A stretch of 64,000 nucleotides of DNA from assembly GCF_001039355.2 (NCBI RefSeq), contig NW_019775856.1, forward strand, positions 61,060-125,059, given 5' to 3'. Positions 24,848-34,888 of the stretch are shown piece by piece. The notes under the pieces were generated by a model. That model saw only the letters and a program-made list of their open reading frames with translations. It made no database searches and was not told the DNA's origin. The DNA is from Lingula anatina (Eukaryota; Brachiopoda; Lingulata; Lingulida; Lingulidae). Positions within the stretch are counted from its first letter, which is position 1; each line of letters starts with the position of its first letter. The position numbers and the translations under genes are program-made.

Positions 24848-26224
24848 GAGTGTGTTTTCTGTTTATTGAATATGTGTGCATATACATGTATGTTTGTCTG
24901 TTTACATATGTATTTTATTTGTGTAATTAACAAATAAAATAATTATAAGATCGCTGCACCAGTGAATTCATTATCCTTTTAAATTGAAAACTTTCCACAA
25001 CACAGATTGATTACTGAGTTAGTCTCATTGGTTACTCAGAAAGTACTTGTCTCAAATATTATATATATTACATTATATCTGCTCCAGGTTCCTATGTTGA
25101 CATCAGGTCCTAGTCTAGTATTAGCTGTACAGAGAGACAATGCTGTGATGGCTTTTGATGTGTTATTGGGAGGGTAAGGACGACAATGTTTTGTAGGCCC
25201 TAGAGAAATTTAAAAATATTATAACTAGGAGACCATTCCCACTGATATTTAGATCGATAACCCCCCTGGAGAGTCTCACTAGATTGCTGTCAGCTTAATA
25301 GGCTTTAATGTCTGCCCCGCCTACTAAAAGATTTAAGTAGATAATTAACTTTTTTGCGCACTCGGCTCCCGGAAGCTGGCAGCAATTTAGCGCGAACCCC
25401 CAGGTAATTAGGTCGATCCAGATGGATTGATATAAATCTGTGGGAACCCAGTCTAGGAGTCCTAGATGAAGAAGCATTAAAATTATGCTTTTCACTATTA
25501 ACTTTTGCTGCTTAATATTGAAATTCAGTGATATTGATTGATTCCAACAATAAGATTTAATTTTTTTTCATTTCTGCCCCATCTGTGTTCTCTTAATAAA
25601 TTGATAAATACATTATTTTATGTAAGTTATGTTATTTTTTCCCCAGTCCATATACCTCAGAGTCCATATACAAGAAGTATGGAGAATTTATTATGAGACC
25701 CAAGGACACTAGTCAGGTATAATTATTTATTCAGTAAGAAATATTAAAGAAATTAATTTTCGGAGGGTTTCTGGATTTTGGGTAAAATAATCTAAAATTA
25801 GAGAGAATTGCAGTTGAGGTTTTCTAATTCTTTAAGAATCACTGTTCCCATTCTGGAGAAAAAATTGTGACAAGTTTATGTAGGTTACAAGTGATATAGT
25901 TGAATTAGACAATTTAATAATATTTGACTTTTACTTTTGAATGAGCAACATCAGGTCATTGTGTATTTTTTGATAGGAAAATTGTAAATATTAAAAATAA
26001 AATAATAAATGGATAATAATAGACACTGATTTGTCTTATGCACTATAATATTCATAGTCCCAGATTATTTTGGCAGAATGCAAGTAACACTTAGTCTTAC
26101 CAGTACAATGTAGATAATAAATAACATCTTGAGATGATAATTATTCCTGCAGGTTTCCAAACACCTTGCCTTCTTCTTTGACCATCTCATGCCTGGGTGC
26201 CATGCCATCATCAGGGAGGTTTGA
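10580..26224 (+). CDS. DNAAF8: DNAAF8-like protein with C-terminal NDK-like modules, complete, 27 coding exons, 1848 aa
   Basis: Coding exons: 10580-10753, 11096-12038, 12248-12334, 12806-12985, 14211-14270, 14685-14817, 14946-15074, 15380-15547, 15932-16067, 16387-16525, 16815-17080, 17255-17644, 17930-18635, 18805-19035, 19489-19595, 19835-19964, 20284-20463, 20779-21028, 21521-21770, 22172-22367, 22591-22685, 23028-23160, 23598-23742, 24695-24785, 25088-25173, 25647-25716, 26153-26224 (TGA). The lengths sum to 5547 nt with every phase consistent. The acidic N-terminus (RLPSIDFDFSD, then EDVGIFQR) resembles the start of human C16orf71/DNAAF8, which acts in cytoplasmic preassembly of axonemal outer dynein arms in multiciliated cells. 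A Ser-rich region follows, then a basic patch (KKKKRKGKK, residues 438-446), a Glu/Arg/Gln-rich likely coiled coil (about 490-660), and NDK-like modules from about 936 to 1848. The family call rests on the N-terminus and on the ANKS3 neighbour. The NDK assignment rests on visible motifs. Human DNAAF8 is far shorter (about 520 aa). Confidence 0.85.
11060..11083 (+). repeat. (TA)n microsatellite, DNAAF8 intron 1
   Basis: Alternating TA run just upstream of the exon 2 acceptor. Confidence 0.9.
11096..12038 (+). other. DNAAF8: DNAAF8 exon 2: long disordered acidic/serine-rich segment
   Basis: This 943-nt exon encodes residues 59-372 with high Ser, Glu, Asp and Asn content, several SSxxSD/E-type stretches and RSPRRSK-like basic patches near its end. 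It has no predicted globular motif. It begins with the EDVGIFQR block that I regard as the family signature. Confidence 0.8.
14332..14427 (+). repeat. Two direct repeats of ~42 bp, DNAAF8 intron 5
   Basis: The segments at about 14332-14373 and 14386-14427 share TAATATATTTAAA...CATTAAAC...ATAATTTCTT...AATGGCTT, separated by 12 bp. A recent local duplication. Confidence 0.75.
17930..18635 (+). other. DNAAF8: DNAAF8 exon 13: NDK-like module I and start of II
   Basis: Residues 936-1170. PVALMGILSRVLQEGLDISGIRLL, GPILAIALRG and ARIQTELARWFGG follow the order of NDK elements: first strand and helix, the GPV-type strand, then the A..E...WF helix. There is no KPD motif and no NxxH. A Ser/Lys-rich linker follows. 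Then CLGVVMATCQRRGYQLRGVRRMRL (about 1139-1162) looks like the first half of another module, continued in exons 14-15 (CTVLLLQKENAL). These two modules are highly degenerate and the assignment is tentative. Confidence 0.45.
19405..19456. repeat. Perfect 52-bp palindrome, DNAAF8 intron 14
   Basis: Two 26-bp arms with no spacer, centred on CACGTG between 19430 and 19431, with no mismatch. Each arm is itself a small inverted repeat (TGTGGAAT ... ATTCCACA), so the element is nested. It ends about 30 bp before the exon 15 acceptor. Confidence 0.97.
19835..21028 (+). other. DNAAF8: DNAAF8 exons 16-18: NDK-like module III
   Basis: Residues about 1305-1455. Motifs in NDK order are EQIVVLTLTG (start strand), GFELLGIKWLPSLSINQAKEL (second strand and the T.EQA helix), EPAVVLLLRGINAFKRVSSI (equivalent of GPVVAMVxEGxNAV) and PEIAYRQMTLFFRDLELFPDP (equivalent of the A..EI..FFPE end). 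The KPD loop and the catalytic NxxH segment are absent. Confidence 0.6.
21521..22685 (+). other. DNAAF8: DNAAF8 exons 19-21: NDK-like module IV, the best preserved
   Basis: Residues about 1500-1645. SVLIFKPDAVRKHL keeps the KPDAV signature (K1509). HERFTVVGLKMKVLTTEEA, MTSGPSLILCVQRENAVKKLLDVIG, RGTFGVD and the C-terminal SKDYQHAMHDVKLFFPEG are all clear NDK features, in order. The catalytic histidine of NxxHGSD is replaced: the sequence reads NGIYASKD, with Tyr1618 spanning the end of exon 20. Phosphotransfer by the normal mechanism is therefore not expected. The ending resembles the NDK modules of axonemal proteins such as NME5 and NME8. Confidence 0.85.
22011..22040 (+). repeat. Three 10-bp units TGTAGCGCT, DNAAF8 intron 19
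   Basis: The 10-bp period repeats three times with one variable base. Each unit carries the palindrome AGCGCT. Confidence 0.85.
23791..23960 (+). repeat. Dispersed repeat, copy A, in DNAAF8 intron 23
   Basis: This block matches the reverse complement of 61323-61494. The best-conserved core is GGATTTTCCTGG, ACGGCAATTTTCCCGTACTT, ACCAATGG and CATTCAAAGTTAGTCC, all in the same order. In this copy the far end carries a perfect 26-bp palindrome (23928-23953). CpG content rises from here to about 24330, so the inserted element may be longer than the matched part. Confidence 0.75.
23928..23953. repeat. Perfect 26-bp palindrome inside dispersed repeat copy A
   Basis: Two 13-bp arms (GTTAAAATCTCTT and its complement) with no spacer. 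The matching part of copy B is similar but no longer a perfect palindrome. Confidence 0.95.
25225..25456. mobile_element. MITE-like inverted-repeat element, DNAAF8 intron 25
   Basis: The left end (about 25225-25256: CTAGGAGAC..TTCCCACTGATATTTAGATCGAT) and right end (about 25426-25456) are imperfect reverse complements sharing CTAG, TTCCCAC and GATxTxxATC blocks. The interior is more GC-rich than the intron around it and has no coding exon. Probably an old non-autonomous element. Confidence 0.4.
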
Positions 26225-29200
26225 TTTCATAGACAGATTTTTGGAGAAAATTATAAGAGGTAGGTTCAAGTCTGTCATCTTGTTTTGGTCTATTTTATCT
26301 CATTTTATTTTTTGCATGTTTGTTAATTGATTTAAGATTGTGCATCTCACGACTATTTGTTTTTATTGTAAAATCCAACTTTTTAAGTTGCAAATAAATA
26401 CATATTATTATTATTATTATTATTTGAATTTTTAATTTTAGTTGACTTAAACAGAAGTAGATAATAAATAAGAGTTTTCTGTAGCCTACCACATTGATTC
26501 ATACACATGAAATCACTTTCTTACCCATACAGATATATCACTGCATTTGTTTTCTAATTCAAGTAGTGTATGCTCCCAAGATGTCATATGCTTAAAAATC
26601 ATCATCGTTATACTGTACATAAAAATAATCTTTACATGTGATTCTTGTAGTGATAGACTAAAACAAATAAAAAAATCTAAATGTCCATTTAGATAAAAAG
26701 TACCTTTGATTATACCTTGATCAAGATTATATTTAGATGTATTGATCTTGCATTATGGCACCCAGGGGGTAATATATATTTATTATTTCATCCTGCAGAA
26801 TGGCTGTAAACATATCTGTTATAGATTTTGTTATTGGATTGAGTACCAAGGGATCAGTTATTTCCAATGTGTATTTTCAGATAGGTCACAGATAGGATCA
26901 GGAACTTTTGATTTCAAACATTATGTGTTCACAATGGGTATAAACTTGGTGCCCAGGTCACTTCCAATCTGCCACCAGAGCCATTACACATAGCAAATAA
27001 CATGAACTACAGGTCCCATAGGATTTATATACACACCAATGCAGGTCCTAAATGATTGATGCAATTGAAATTGATATCACAATTCTCAAAGCAGTGATTC
27101 ACATCAGTACAGGCCCTGTAGGAATAATAAACAAATAAATAAATAATAATCAACAGGTCCTACAAAACTGACATATTTGTACATACAGGTATAAGGGTAA
27201 TTATAGGTGTAGTGGTTAGTAAACGAGTCTTCTCTAACTTAAAATAAATACATTTAAACACTGGTCATAGGATTGATTACAAATATCGTAGTTTCAAAAG
27301 ACAAGACAGTTATTTCTTATCTCTTAATTATATATATATATATATTTTATGATTGTGATGTAGTAGTACAAACATAAACGTACACGCACATGCACACACG
27401 CACACACACACACACACTCTTTATTTAGAAAAACTAATGGAGCCCTTATCATTGATGCTACATAGAATAAAAAAATTGTTGAGTATCCCACTGAGAGAAT
27501 CCTAGATAGCCAGCCCTATGATTTGTCTTTGTCAATAAATCAAGAAATTATTATTATTGTAATTATATTTTCTTTTAACAATGTCCATATACTGCTATTT
27601 GTTTCTTTTCCTGCCAAGGGAGATGCCGTGCACAGTTCAGTAAAGGGCACAAGATCACCAGGAAATTGCCTAGAAAATTTTATGGAGCTGTTCAATATTC
27701 CTGGAAATGGATATTTTTTTCTCCTGGATTTCTCAAATGCACAATTCTAGCACAAAATGGGGAAAAAAGCATTGAAGTGAAAAACTGCTCATGAAAGAGA
27801 ATTTTCTGTATTCTTGATACATGAACTTTGAAATAATGATTTGTTGCATTAAATGCTGAAGGAGTACAGAAATTGAGTGAAATGTGAAATAATTTCTAGT
27901 TCACTGGTTTGGTACACATATTGATAGATTCTCTACACAAAAGGAGCTTTTATTGGATAATTGTCATTAAAAATGTACTGATTTGCTGAAGTGGAAACCC
28001 ATTATGAAGTTGATTATTGTTTATATGTATATTGGAAAAAAACTTGAGAAACACAGCTAAACATTTAATAGCAAAAGAATTTTTTATTTGTCCTGTGGCG
28101 AGAAGTCAGCGTGTTCAGCGAAGTGGAAAATGGGCACCGGAACAAAATCTAAAAATAGGCGCTGAGATCAAAATCTATCCCAGAGATCAAGGGGACGACA
28201 AGAATGGCTGTTCATTCAGACGAATCCACTTTACCTTGAAATGATGGCCTGGGTGATGCAATTGTATACATTGTGATGACAACAACCAGTGGAGTAGAAA
28301 ATTGCAATCGAAACACATTTTCACCAACCTGAAAGTGGCTGTGAATAAGGACTGCTCAAGGCTGAAAAATATTACCAGTACCAAGAGCAATGATTTGCTT
28401 GAGTCTGTGAACCTTAGGTGGTTTGAATAGAGGGTGAACCCTTAGGCCAAAAAACAGGACAGCAAAAGTCACTTGAGTCTTTCTATATACTCAGCTGAAA
28501 TGGTGAATGGTAACCGTGAGTTTTGTTGATAGTGATAATAGTGTGATTTCCCCTAGGCCAGAAGAACAGAGAAATCAACTTTGAAAGCAGGAAAACTACA
28601 TAAACTGGTCATTGTGTACAAGGCTATTCATATCTCTGTTTGGTTGAATGTATATGTTGGTTTGAATTCTGGGGAGTTTTCTCTGTAACAGTGTGTTAGT
28701 ATGGAGAAAGATGACTTCTTTTTTGTTATCAAATTTGAAAAAGGAATACTTTTCTGCTTGTAATGTGATATTTTCTGGCAAAGATAAAGTGGAAATTTTT
28801 GCTTGTTTTTGAAAATGTTCTGCACTTCAGGTCAATATTTTATTGCCCATAATTTCCCATATTTTCATGGGGTCAGCAATCATTCCAACAACCCATATCA
28901 AGCTCAAAGTGAATTGTTAACTTTATGCTATGATATTTCTGGTGTATTACTCATTTATTCACCAAGAAACAGTTTTTTAAGATTCTTAGATTTTTTGATT
29001 AAACAGAATCTGGTTTAAAAGGTGGTGAAACTGCAGTCTAACAATTCTTGATGAAGATACAGCAAAGTTAAGCAGATATCTTAGTAGAATAAATCTGATA
29101 AAATTTTCTTATTTAGTCTTTTGATAATAATTTCTAATATGTCATCTTGTATGTGATAACACTTGAATCCATGTTTATGTTTCTGAGGCTTTATTTACCT

Positions 29201-30200
29201 CAAGATAGAGCACCCCAGATCCATCACATCTTCAGAAAGGACCTTGCAAAAAGTAATATGTGGTAATTTTAGAGTAATACTTTGTATTGCAAATGACAGG
29301 TTTAATATCTGTACTGTCTAATCACTGTACGATTAGAACACCAAAATATCTGATTAATAACATGTAGATGGAAAAGTAGCATTTGCTCTTTGATAGTTTC
29401 AGATAATTTTTTATGAAAGGTGTTTTTCAGGCTCGTAACTCGGTAGTGTGCTTTTGGACCTATAAAGAAATGTTCTTTGTCAAAATAACAAAAAAATAGC
29501 AATAGCATGTGCCTGTAATGCCCCAGTCATTCAATGAAATACACTTGTTTGTATGTTTTAAATTATGTCAAGATCTGCACAATTATGTGTCATTAGATGG
29601 GTATAGTATTTTTTGACTGACTGACAGTCAGCCCGATTGTAAATGATAGATTTTAACAGGGAATAGTTTTGTAGATTTTTGGTTAAAACATCTCACTGTT
29701 TGCAGTTTTGATGACAAGATGGAAAAAATCCAGCTTTAGTCTTTAGTTATGTCTTTAGAATTATACATTTTTAGCCTTTTAGGTGTTGATTTTATTTATT
29801 TATTTATTTTTTAAAAACCGTACTTCTTTTGAGGTAAACATCTTTAAGTGGTATACCTGCTTAGAAGGTTTATCTGTTACAATAGCCAAATATTCATATT
29901 TTGTGTTATGTAGGGAAAGATATGGTTAAGTGCGTAAAATATAGATTTTTATATAAAGAGGAGTTTATAATCACAGTTTATGTGTATGTATTTTCTATAA
30001 ATTCTGTATATAGCACTGCTGTATTTTGGTGAACTTGTTTGATTATTTGACTATTTACTGTGATATGTACATCGTTAGTTTAGGGTTATGAATTGTTGCA
30101 TGTTGTATTGAAAGTTTATTTTGTGACATGCAGAGATGTTGAAAGGACCACATTTTGCTGTTGTGGAGAAATTTAAAAACTTGGTTGAATAAAAGAAGAA
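26225..30200 (+). other. DNAAF8 3' flank, long 3'UTR-like tract
   Basis: There is no convincing coding exon. From about 27.6 kb the sequence is CpG-poor, T-rich and free of repeats, as long 3'UTRs often are. It ends near the AATAAA at 30188-30193, after which a (CT)n microsatellite and a different composition begin. It could be DNAAF8 3'UTR, possibly with a spliced 3' exon, or a separate non-coding transcript. Confidence 0.35.
30188..30193 (+). promoter_or_regulatory. Candidate poly(A) signal
   Basis: AATAAA at the end of the 3'UTR-like tract, about 40 bp before the composition changes at a (CT)n run. Confidence 0.35.
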
Positions 30201-30824
30201 TTAAGTGAATTATTTGGAAGGGTTCTTTGCTCTCTCTCTCTCTCTCTCTCCCTCTCTCTCTCTCTCATTTCTACTCGTGACCATTTGCAGGGGATATACG
30301 AAGATATAGAGCTTCAGTTACATGTACAAATGATGAATATTATTTTACCTGAAAATGTGTAAAAATACTTGGCCCATTTGATCTCGTCCGTCCCCCCCCC
30401 CCCCATATCAACCTTTTCCCAAGAGCGTGCTTCCGATGTACCCAACCAACTTTAAAATGCCCTCAGATAGTGACAGACCTCGGATACTCCACTCCATTAC
30501 CGACTGTAGTCCCCGCCGCCTTTCACGCCCCTTGAATACTGCTCTCGTTCTTCCTCCGAGGGATGGGATCAATATTCCTAGGCATCAAGTGTTCATTACT
30601 GACACGTTCGATACCTCTTAAGCGTTGCCAAGTGCCTTGGCTACGTGTGTTTACATGAGTAAAACGATGTTGACGACGAGTTGTCGTGTATTGACTTCGC
30701 GCAAAGTGGAAGAGAGAAGAGTTTGAAGTTGGATTGTGTACTTGTGAGGGAAGAATGAATCAGTGCGTTCTCATTACTGTGCTGTTCTTTTTGTTAGGGC
30801 ATCGATGCATCCTTCTTTCATTCC

Positions 30825-30869
<45 letters not shown>

Positions 30870-31722
30870 GCACACACACACACGACGCTCTCTTTCTCCT
30901 CTCCCTCTCTCTCTCTCTCGCACGCGCGCGCGTGTGCACACACAGCCCTTTTTTATCAAAATATTAGCCGACGCTTTATGGACTATCGCGTACCCAAAAA
31001 GATCAAGTCAATGTGAAAATTGCCATTAAAAAGTCGTACTTCTCTTTTTGTTTGTTCTCACATTTCTACACTTGGGGATCAATATAATCAAGGACTTTAA
31101 TTTCCTAGCACATGATTTGCGCTGTTGTTAAAACCCGTGTTCTTTTTTCCTTTTGTTGACAATTTTTTGTCGGACAGAAAGTGCTACTCGCAATCAAATT
31201 TCCAACGAAGGGGGGTTTCAAAAGGCGCTTTGTGTTTCACATTTTGTCTATAAGGGTCCAAACTTAAATGACCGCTATAATGTGGTCAGTTGGAGCGTCG
31301 ACTAGCCTTTTTATCAAAACAGTGACACCAAGGGGTAATAAAAATTTAGTTTGTTGTTGATAGCCATTTCATCAAAAAAAGTCAATTCAACCTACCAAAT
31401 AAATATTCATTCAGTTAAAAACATAATCAATAAAACAAACATTTAAATAAATAACTAACATCCAAATACTAATTTTAAAAAGGCACTTTTATTGGTCGTC
31501 TAGGCACTTAGGAAATTGCTTGTTGGTAAAGATTAGAAAAGTATCAAGTTCGTCCAATAAAGGAAGTTGGTCAATTTAGTGGGATTTTAAAGACACGGTC
31601 ATAAGGATTACGTGACTATAACGAATAAAAAGTGAGATTTTTAACGATCTACCTCGCTCCTTTCTGTTATTCACGGCGCTTCAGAATGCGAAATTAAAAT
31701 GCCGGCGTTGCGTCAACCCCAA

Positions 31723-31730
31723 TGACGTCA
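31723..31730. promoter_or_regulatory. CRE-like palindrome TGACGTCA
   Basis: A perfect 8-bp CREB/ATF consensus with a second ACGTCA half-site nearby, in a locally CpG-rich segment. Confidence 0.4.
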
Positions 31731-32980
31731 CCAAGGAAGCAGGTGACACGTCAGATGTGTGATTGTCAGGGATTTTAACAGGTGTCAACCGCAGTCTTGA
31801 GGCCCAGTCTTCACGGACGCGTGCCCATTGACATCTTACATTACGCGAAAATGACCGTAAATAATGCAGGGGACTTCGAGTTCAAAACTGGACGTTGTGT
31901 TTAGTTTTGTGTGTGTGGAGAGAGCGCGCACCCTGTCACTCGAAGGCGCAGACGACTTTTGGTAACAAGGCGTGTTTTCGTTGAATTTCTGAACAAATAT
32001 AACTTGGTGAAATTCTTTGAACTTTTCTATAAATATTTCTATATTTTCTATTTCTGTGCTTTTAATATCTGTCCTTAATACTTTTTATTTTCTATCCCAG
32101 TAAAGTAATATTGATAAGAGAGGAAAAACATCCCCAAAGAGTAAGTATAAAGATAGTAAATCCCCCTAGGAATCAAGCACCAAAGATAGGCCTCCCATCC
32201 CCTCCCCCTCCCCTTCCCGTCTACCACGTTTTGCCCATGAGGGCCCTAATGTTATTTTAGGTACACAGCCCCGAACGTGTCTTCTGTGTCACCTGCTTGT
32301 GACGGCTTTGTCATCAAATAGAAGCTGCGACAACGACACTAGATTTAATCGCGCGTTAAGTCAACAATCTATGGAGTGCTCTTCAATGATCTGTAAACAC
32401 TAGATTTGTTTGCCGATCAGAATCTTTCAAAGACACGGGCATATGGCGGAGAAATGACTGAGTGTCGCGTAGGACAAATTTCGTACACTAACATAACATA
32501 CCGTGTATCAGACGAGATGGAATATGCATTGAAAAGGAGGGCTGGGGATTTTAAACGTCAGTTTTAGTCCGTTTTTTACCTTAAAAAGTATCACTCTTAA
32601 TTTAGTCAAAATGATATTAAATGAACAATTTTCTAACTTTAACGCTATTGAATAAATGTTATGAAGTTTAACAACCAAAAATAACTTGTGGTCTAATTTT
32701 GTTTGATTTTTAATTTTACTGTGCACTTCTTGCATCGTTAATTTTATTTCTTAATGAAATTACAGATACAAGAAGTGACCTACAACAAAATCATCAAGGC
32801 GAACAATTTTCCATTCTTAAATATCATGCAGATCAGTGATATTCCATGATGTTACGAAACCATTAATAAGACTGGCTTTGTTCTCCCGTCCCTCTCGTCG
32901 CATTACGTGGAGAGCGCTCGAAATCAGCCTTTTGATAACAAGAGTTGTAGGAACAAACACAGGTGGTTGATATTCCGCAT

Positions 32981-32994
32981 GCGGCACGTGCCGC
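32981..32994. promoter_or_regulatory. 14-bp palindrome with HES/HEY-type E-box
   Basis: GCGGCACGTGCCGC is a perfect palindrome containing GGCACGTGCC, the consensus of HES/HEY repressors. The 13-mer GGCACGTGCCGCT recurs at 38378. Confidence 0.4.
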
Positions 32995-34684
32995 TCTTTG
33001 TCTAACTGTCGTCTGCCTCTGTTTTGAAAGCCCGTTCCTATTTTTAGTATATTTCACAAAGAATTTCCTGTCGGTGAAATTTTAGTCCGTTTCGTATTTG
33101 AGTTTAGAAACATTCTTTTTGATTGGGTTTATTTATACTAAAAAAAGGACAATAAAGTTTTGAATAAATCGTACAAATGTATGTGTATGCTGTATAGGAA
33201 GTCAGTTTTCAGCCTGGCATAATTAACAATAATATTCTATGGACTGGATGTTGATGCTCATTTTTAAATAATATATTATAATACATTCATAAATATTTTC
33301 CTGTCATTGACCAAAGCAAATTGAATTTCTTTATCATGTGAATGTGAAACTAACATGGTTGAATTCTTCTGGCAAGGAGAAAGGAGTAATCACGCTTTGC
33401 TTTCATTTTTGGTGTTTTGTCACCAAAGGTTTTTAGTTAATCTATTTCTCAGATACAGAATCTCAATACAACTACTGCCCACTATCCTTGAAAAGTGTCA
33501 TAGGACGATAATATATTACTTCAGTATCCTTAATCATGAAATCGATTATACAAACGACCGACAGAGTTTACCTGTTTCATTACCTTGGACTGTGTTTCTA
33601 ATTAAAATTACTGTTTTTTCTTTCTTGCCTCCAAACGTAAATCATATTGGTCCTTTGCTGGATCTATGCTGTTGTATTATGACCAAGGCAAATCCAACAA
33701 TCTTTACAGAAAACATTTATCGTAATAGTGCATTACCAAAAATAATGTTATTCCTTCTTACGAAGAAACGATAACATTTAAGGAATCACAATTTGAAAGG
33801 TACGTTGCTTCAAAGCTCAGTCTTGGTGAGACCTTGGTCTTAATTAAGTTGATAATTCTCCTCGGGGTGAATTATTCTAAATTGTTTCTAAAGCAGAAAT
33901 TATGCTGTGACAGCTGGGCGTATCAACAGTTCTAACCTTGTTTAATTGATTGTTCTTGAGCTTGATAACAGTGATAACAAAATAATTATCAAATGTTCCA
34001 ATGATACTGTTGCCATAATAATAATAATAATAATTTCAAGAATATTATGTTTTAGTCTTAATTTGATTTATCTGAATATAATTAATCAATTATTTAATTA
34101 ATTAATTATCAAAGCACCCTCTAACATAAGACCGAATGAAATATTTATATATTCATTTGGTTCACTATATTTTGCCAAGTTTGAAATTCTTCACATCTTA
34201 CAAGATGAAATAATTATCTATTAGGCCTACTTACTCTTTTTTCTTTCTTTAATTTTCCCTTTTTATTGTCACAACTGTAATTAAATAAGTTAAGATTCTC
34301 CTCCACCCAAACAATCACAATAAAAATGTAACGTTTCTACCCGCAAAGAGAAAATCAACCTTAAATAATAGTATTTCTTGTTATTTAACATAAAGACCAC
34401 GGTCAAATGAAAAGAACATTTGTCATTTAGCACAAAAGAACATATTTTCTTATACTTTATCTGCAAATGAATTGTGGTAAGGAGGAGGAGGGGACCATTA
34501 CCTTTTGCTCTATCTATAGTTGGGGTTGATGCACATAAACTCATTCCCACTCACCAAGAAAATTGGTCTCATCGTCTGTTTTCACAATTTAGTTATTTGT
34601 ATTTCTATAGCTGTGATGGGATCGTGTTTCTTTCTGTGTTGTTTTTAATCTTCAGAATAATTTCATTGGACTTTGTTTTCTCAG

Positions 34685-34888
34685 GTGATTGGCGCCGCTT
34701 GCAAAGACACCACATTTCCTTTTCGGGGCGGTGCTGATAAACATAAAAGGCCAGGAAGCTGGATGGGCTTCAGGCCTTCCAATCGGGACGAGCGCCAAAC
34801 ATCTGCGGCAGACGATCGAAATGTTTATGATTATTACGGCTTAAGTTTTAACACAAGCGCTGAAAAACCGAAACCAAATGACGTGTGA
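34685..34888 (+). CDS. Orphan terminal coding exon, 67 aa, unknown gene
   Basis: A clear acceptor (GGACTTTGTTTTCTCAG) is followed by an open frame to TGA at 34886-34888. The coding frame is phase 0 at the acceptor and starts VIGAACKDTTFPF. The peptide is hydrophilic and rich in Arg, Asp, Asn and Ser. It contains a dibasic KHKR followed by PGSWMGFRP and later VYDYYGLSF. CpG and GC content are higher than in the flanks and the other frames are closed. I do not recognise the family. The dibasic site would suit a secreted peptide precursor, and the acidic/basic composition would also suit a cytoplasmic tail. No upstream exon was found with confidence, so this entry is partial. Confidence 0.45.
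   Translation: MIGAACKDTTFPFRGGADKHKRPGSWMGFRPSNRDERQTSAADDRNVYDYYGLSFNTSAEKPKPNDV

Larger units (their letters stand above)
23598..26224 (+). other. DNAAF8: DNAAF8 exons 23-27: NDK-like module V and C-terminus
   Basis: Residues about 1700-1848. NCVVLTPAVMK stands where KPDAV should be. YIVEEMLKHGFEVCGAQLLWFTQDQA, LTSGPSLVLAVQRDNAV and VSKHLAFFFDHLMPG follow in NDK order. The segment before the last helix reads YGEFIMRPKDTSQ, so there is no NxxH. The protein stops a few residues after the last helix. Module IV is joined to V by about 50 residues encoded mainly in exon 22. Confidence 0.75.
30201..34684. other. Intergenic, promoter-like stretch at ~31.6-32.5 kb
   Basis: I see no gene I can support. 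Compound CT/CA/CG microsatellites lie at 30230-30266 and 30829-30945. The 31.6-32.5 kb part is richer in CpG than its surroundings and contains a full CRE palindrome (TGACGTCA, 31723-31730) with a further ACGTCA half-site about 20 bp on. A GCGGCACGTGCCGC palindrome is at 32981-32994. This could be the promoter of the gene whose end is at 34685-34888. Confidence 0.45.

Noticed and set aside
30755-30967. Start codon followed by a signal-peptide-like MNQCVLITVLFFLLG
   Set aside because: The frame runs directly into CT and CA microsatellites, and the only nearby donor (GTTAGG) is poor and in the wrong phase for the exon at 34685.
33355-33774. 139-codon plus-strand frame
   Set aside because: AT-rich, with no motif and no codon bias different from surrounding DNA; likely chance.
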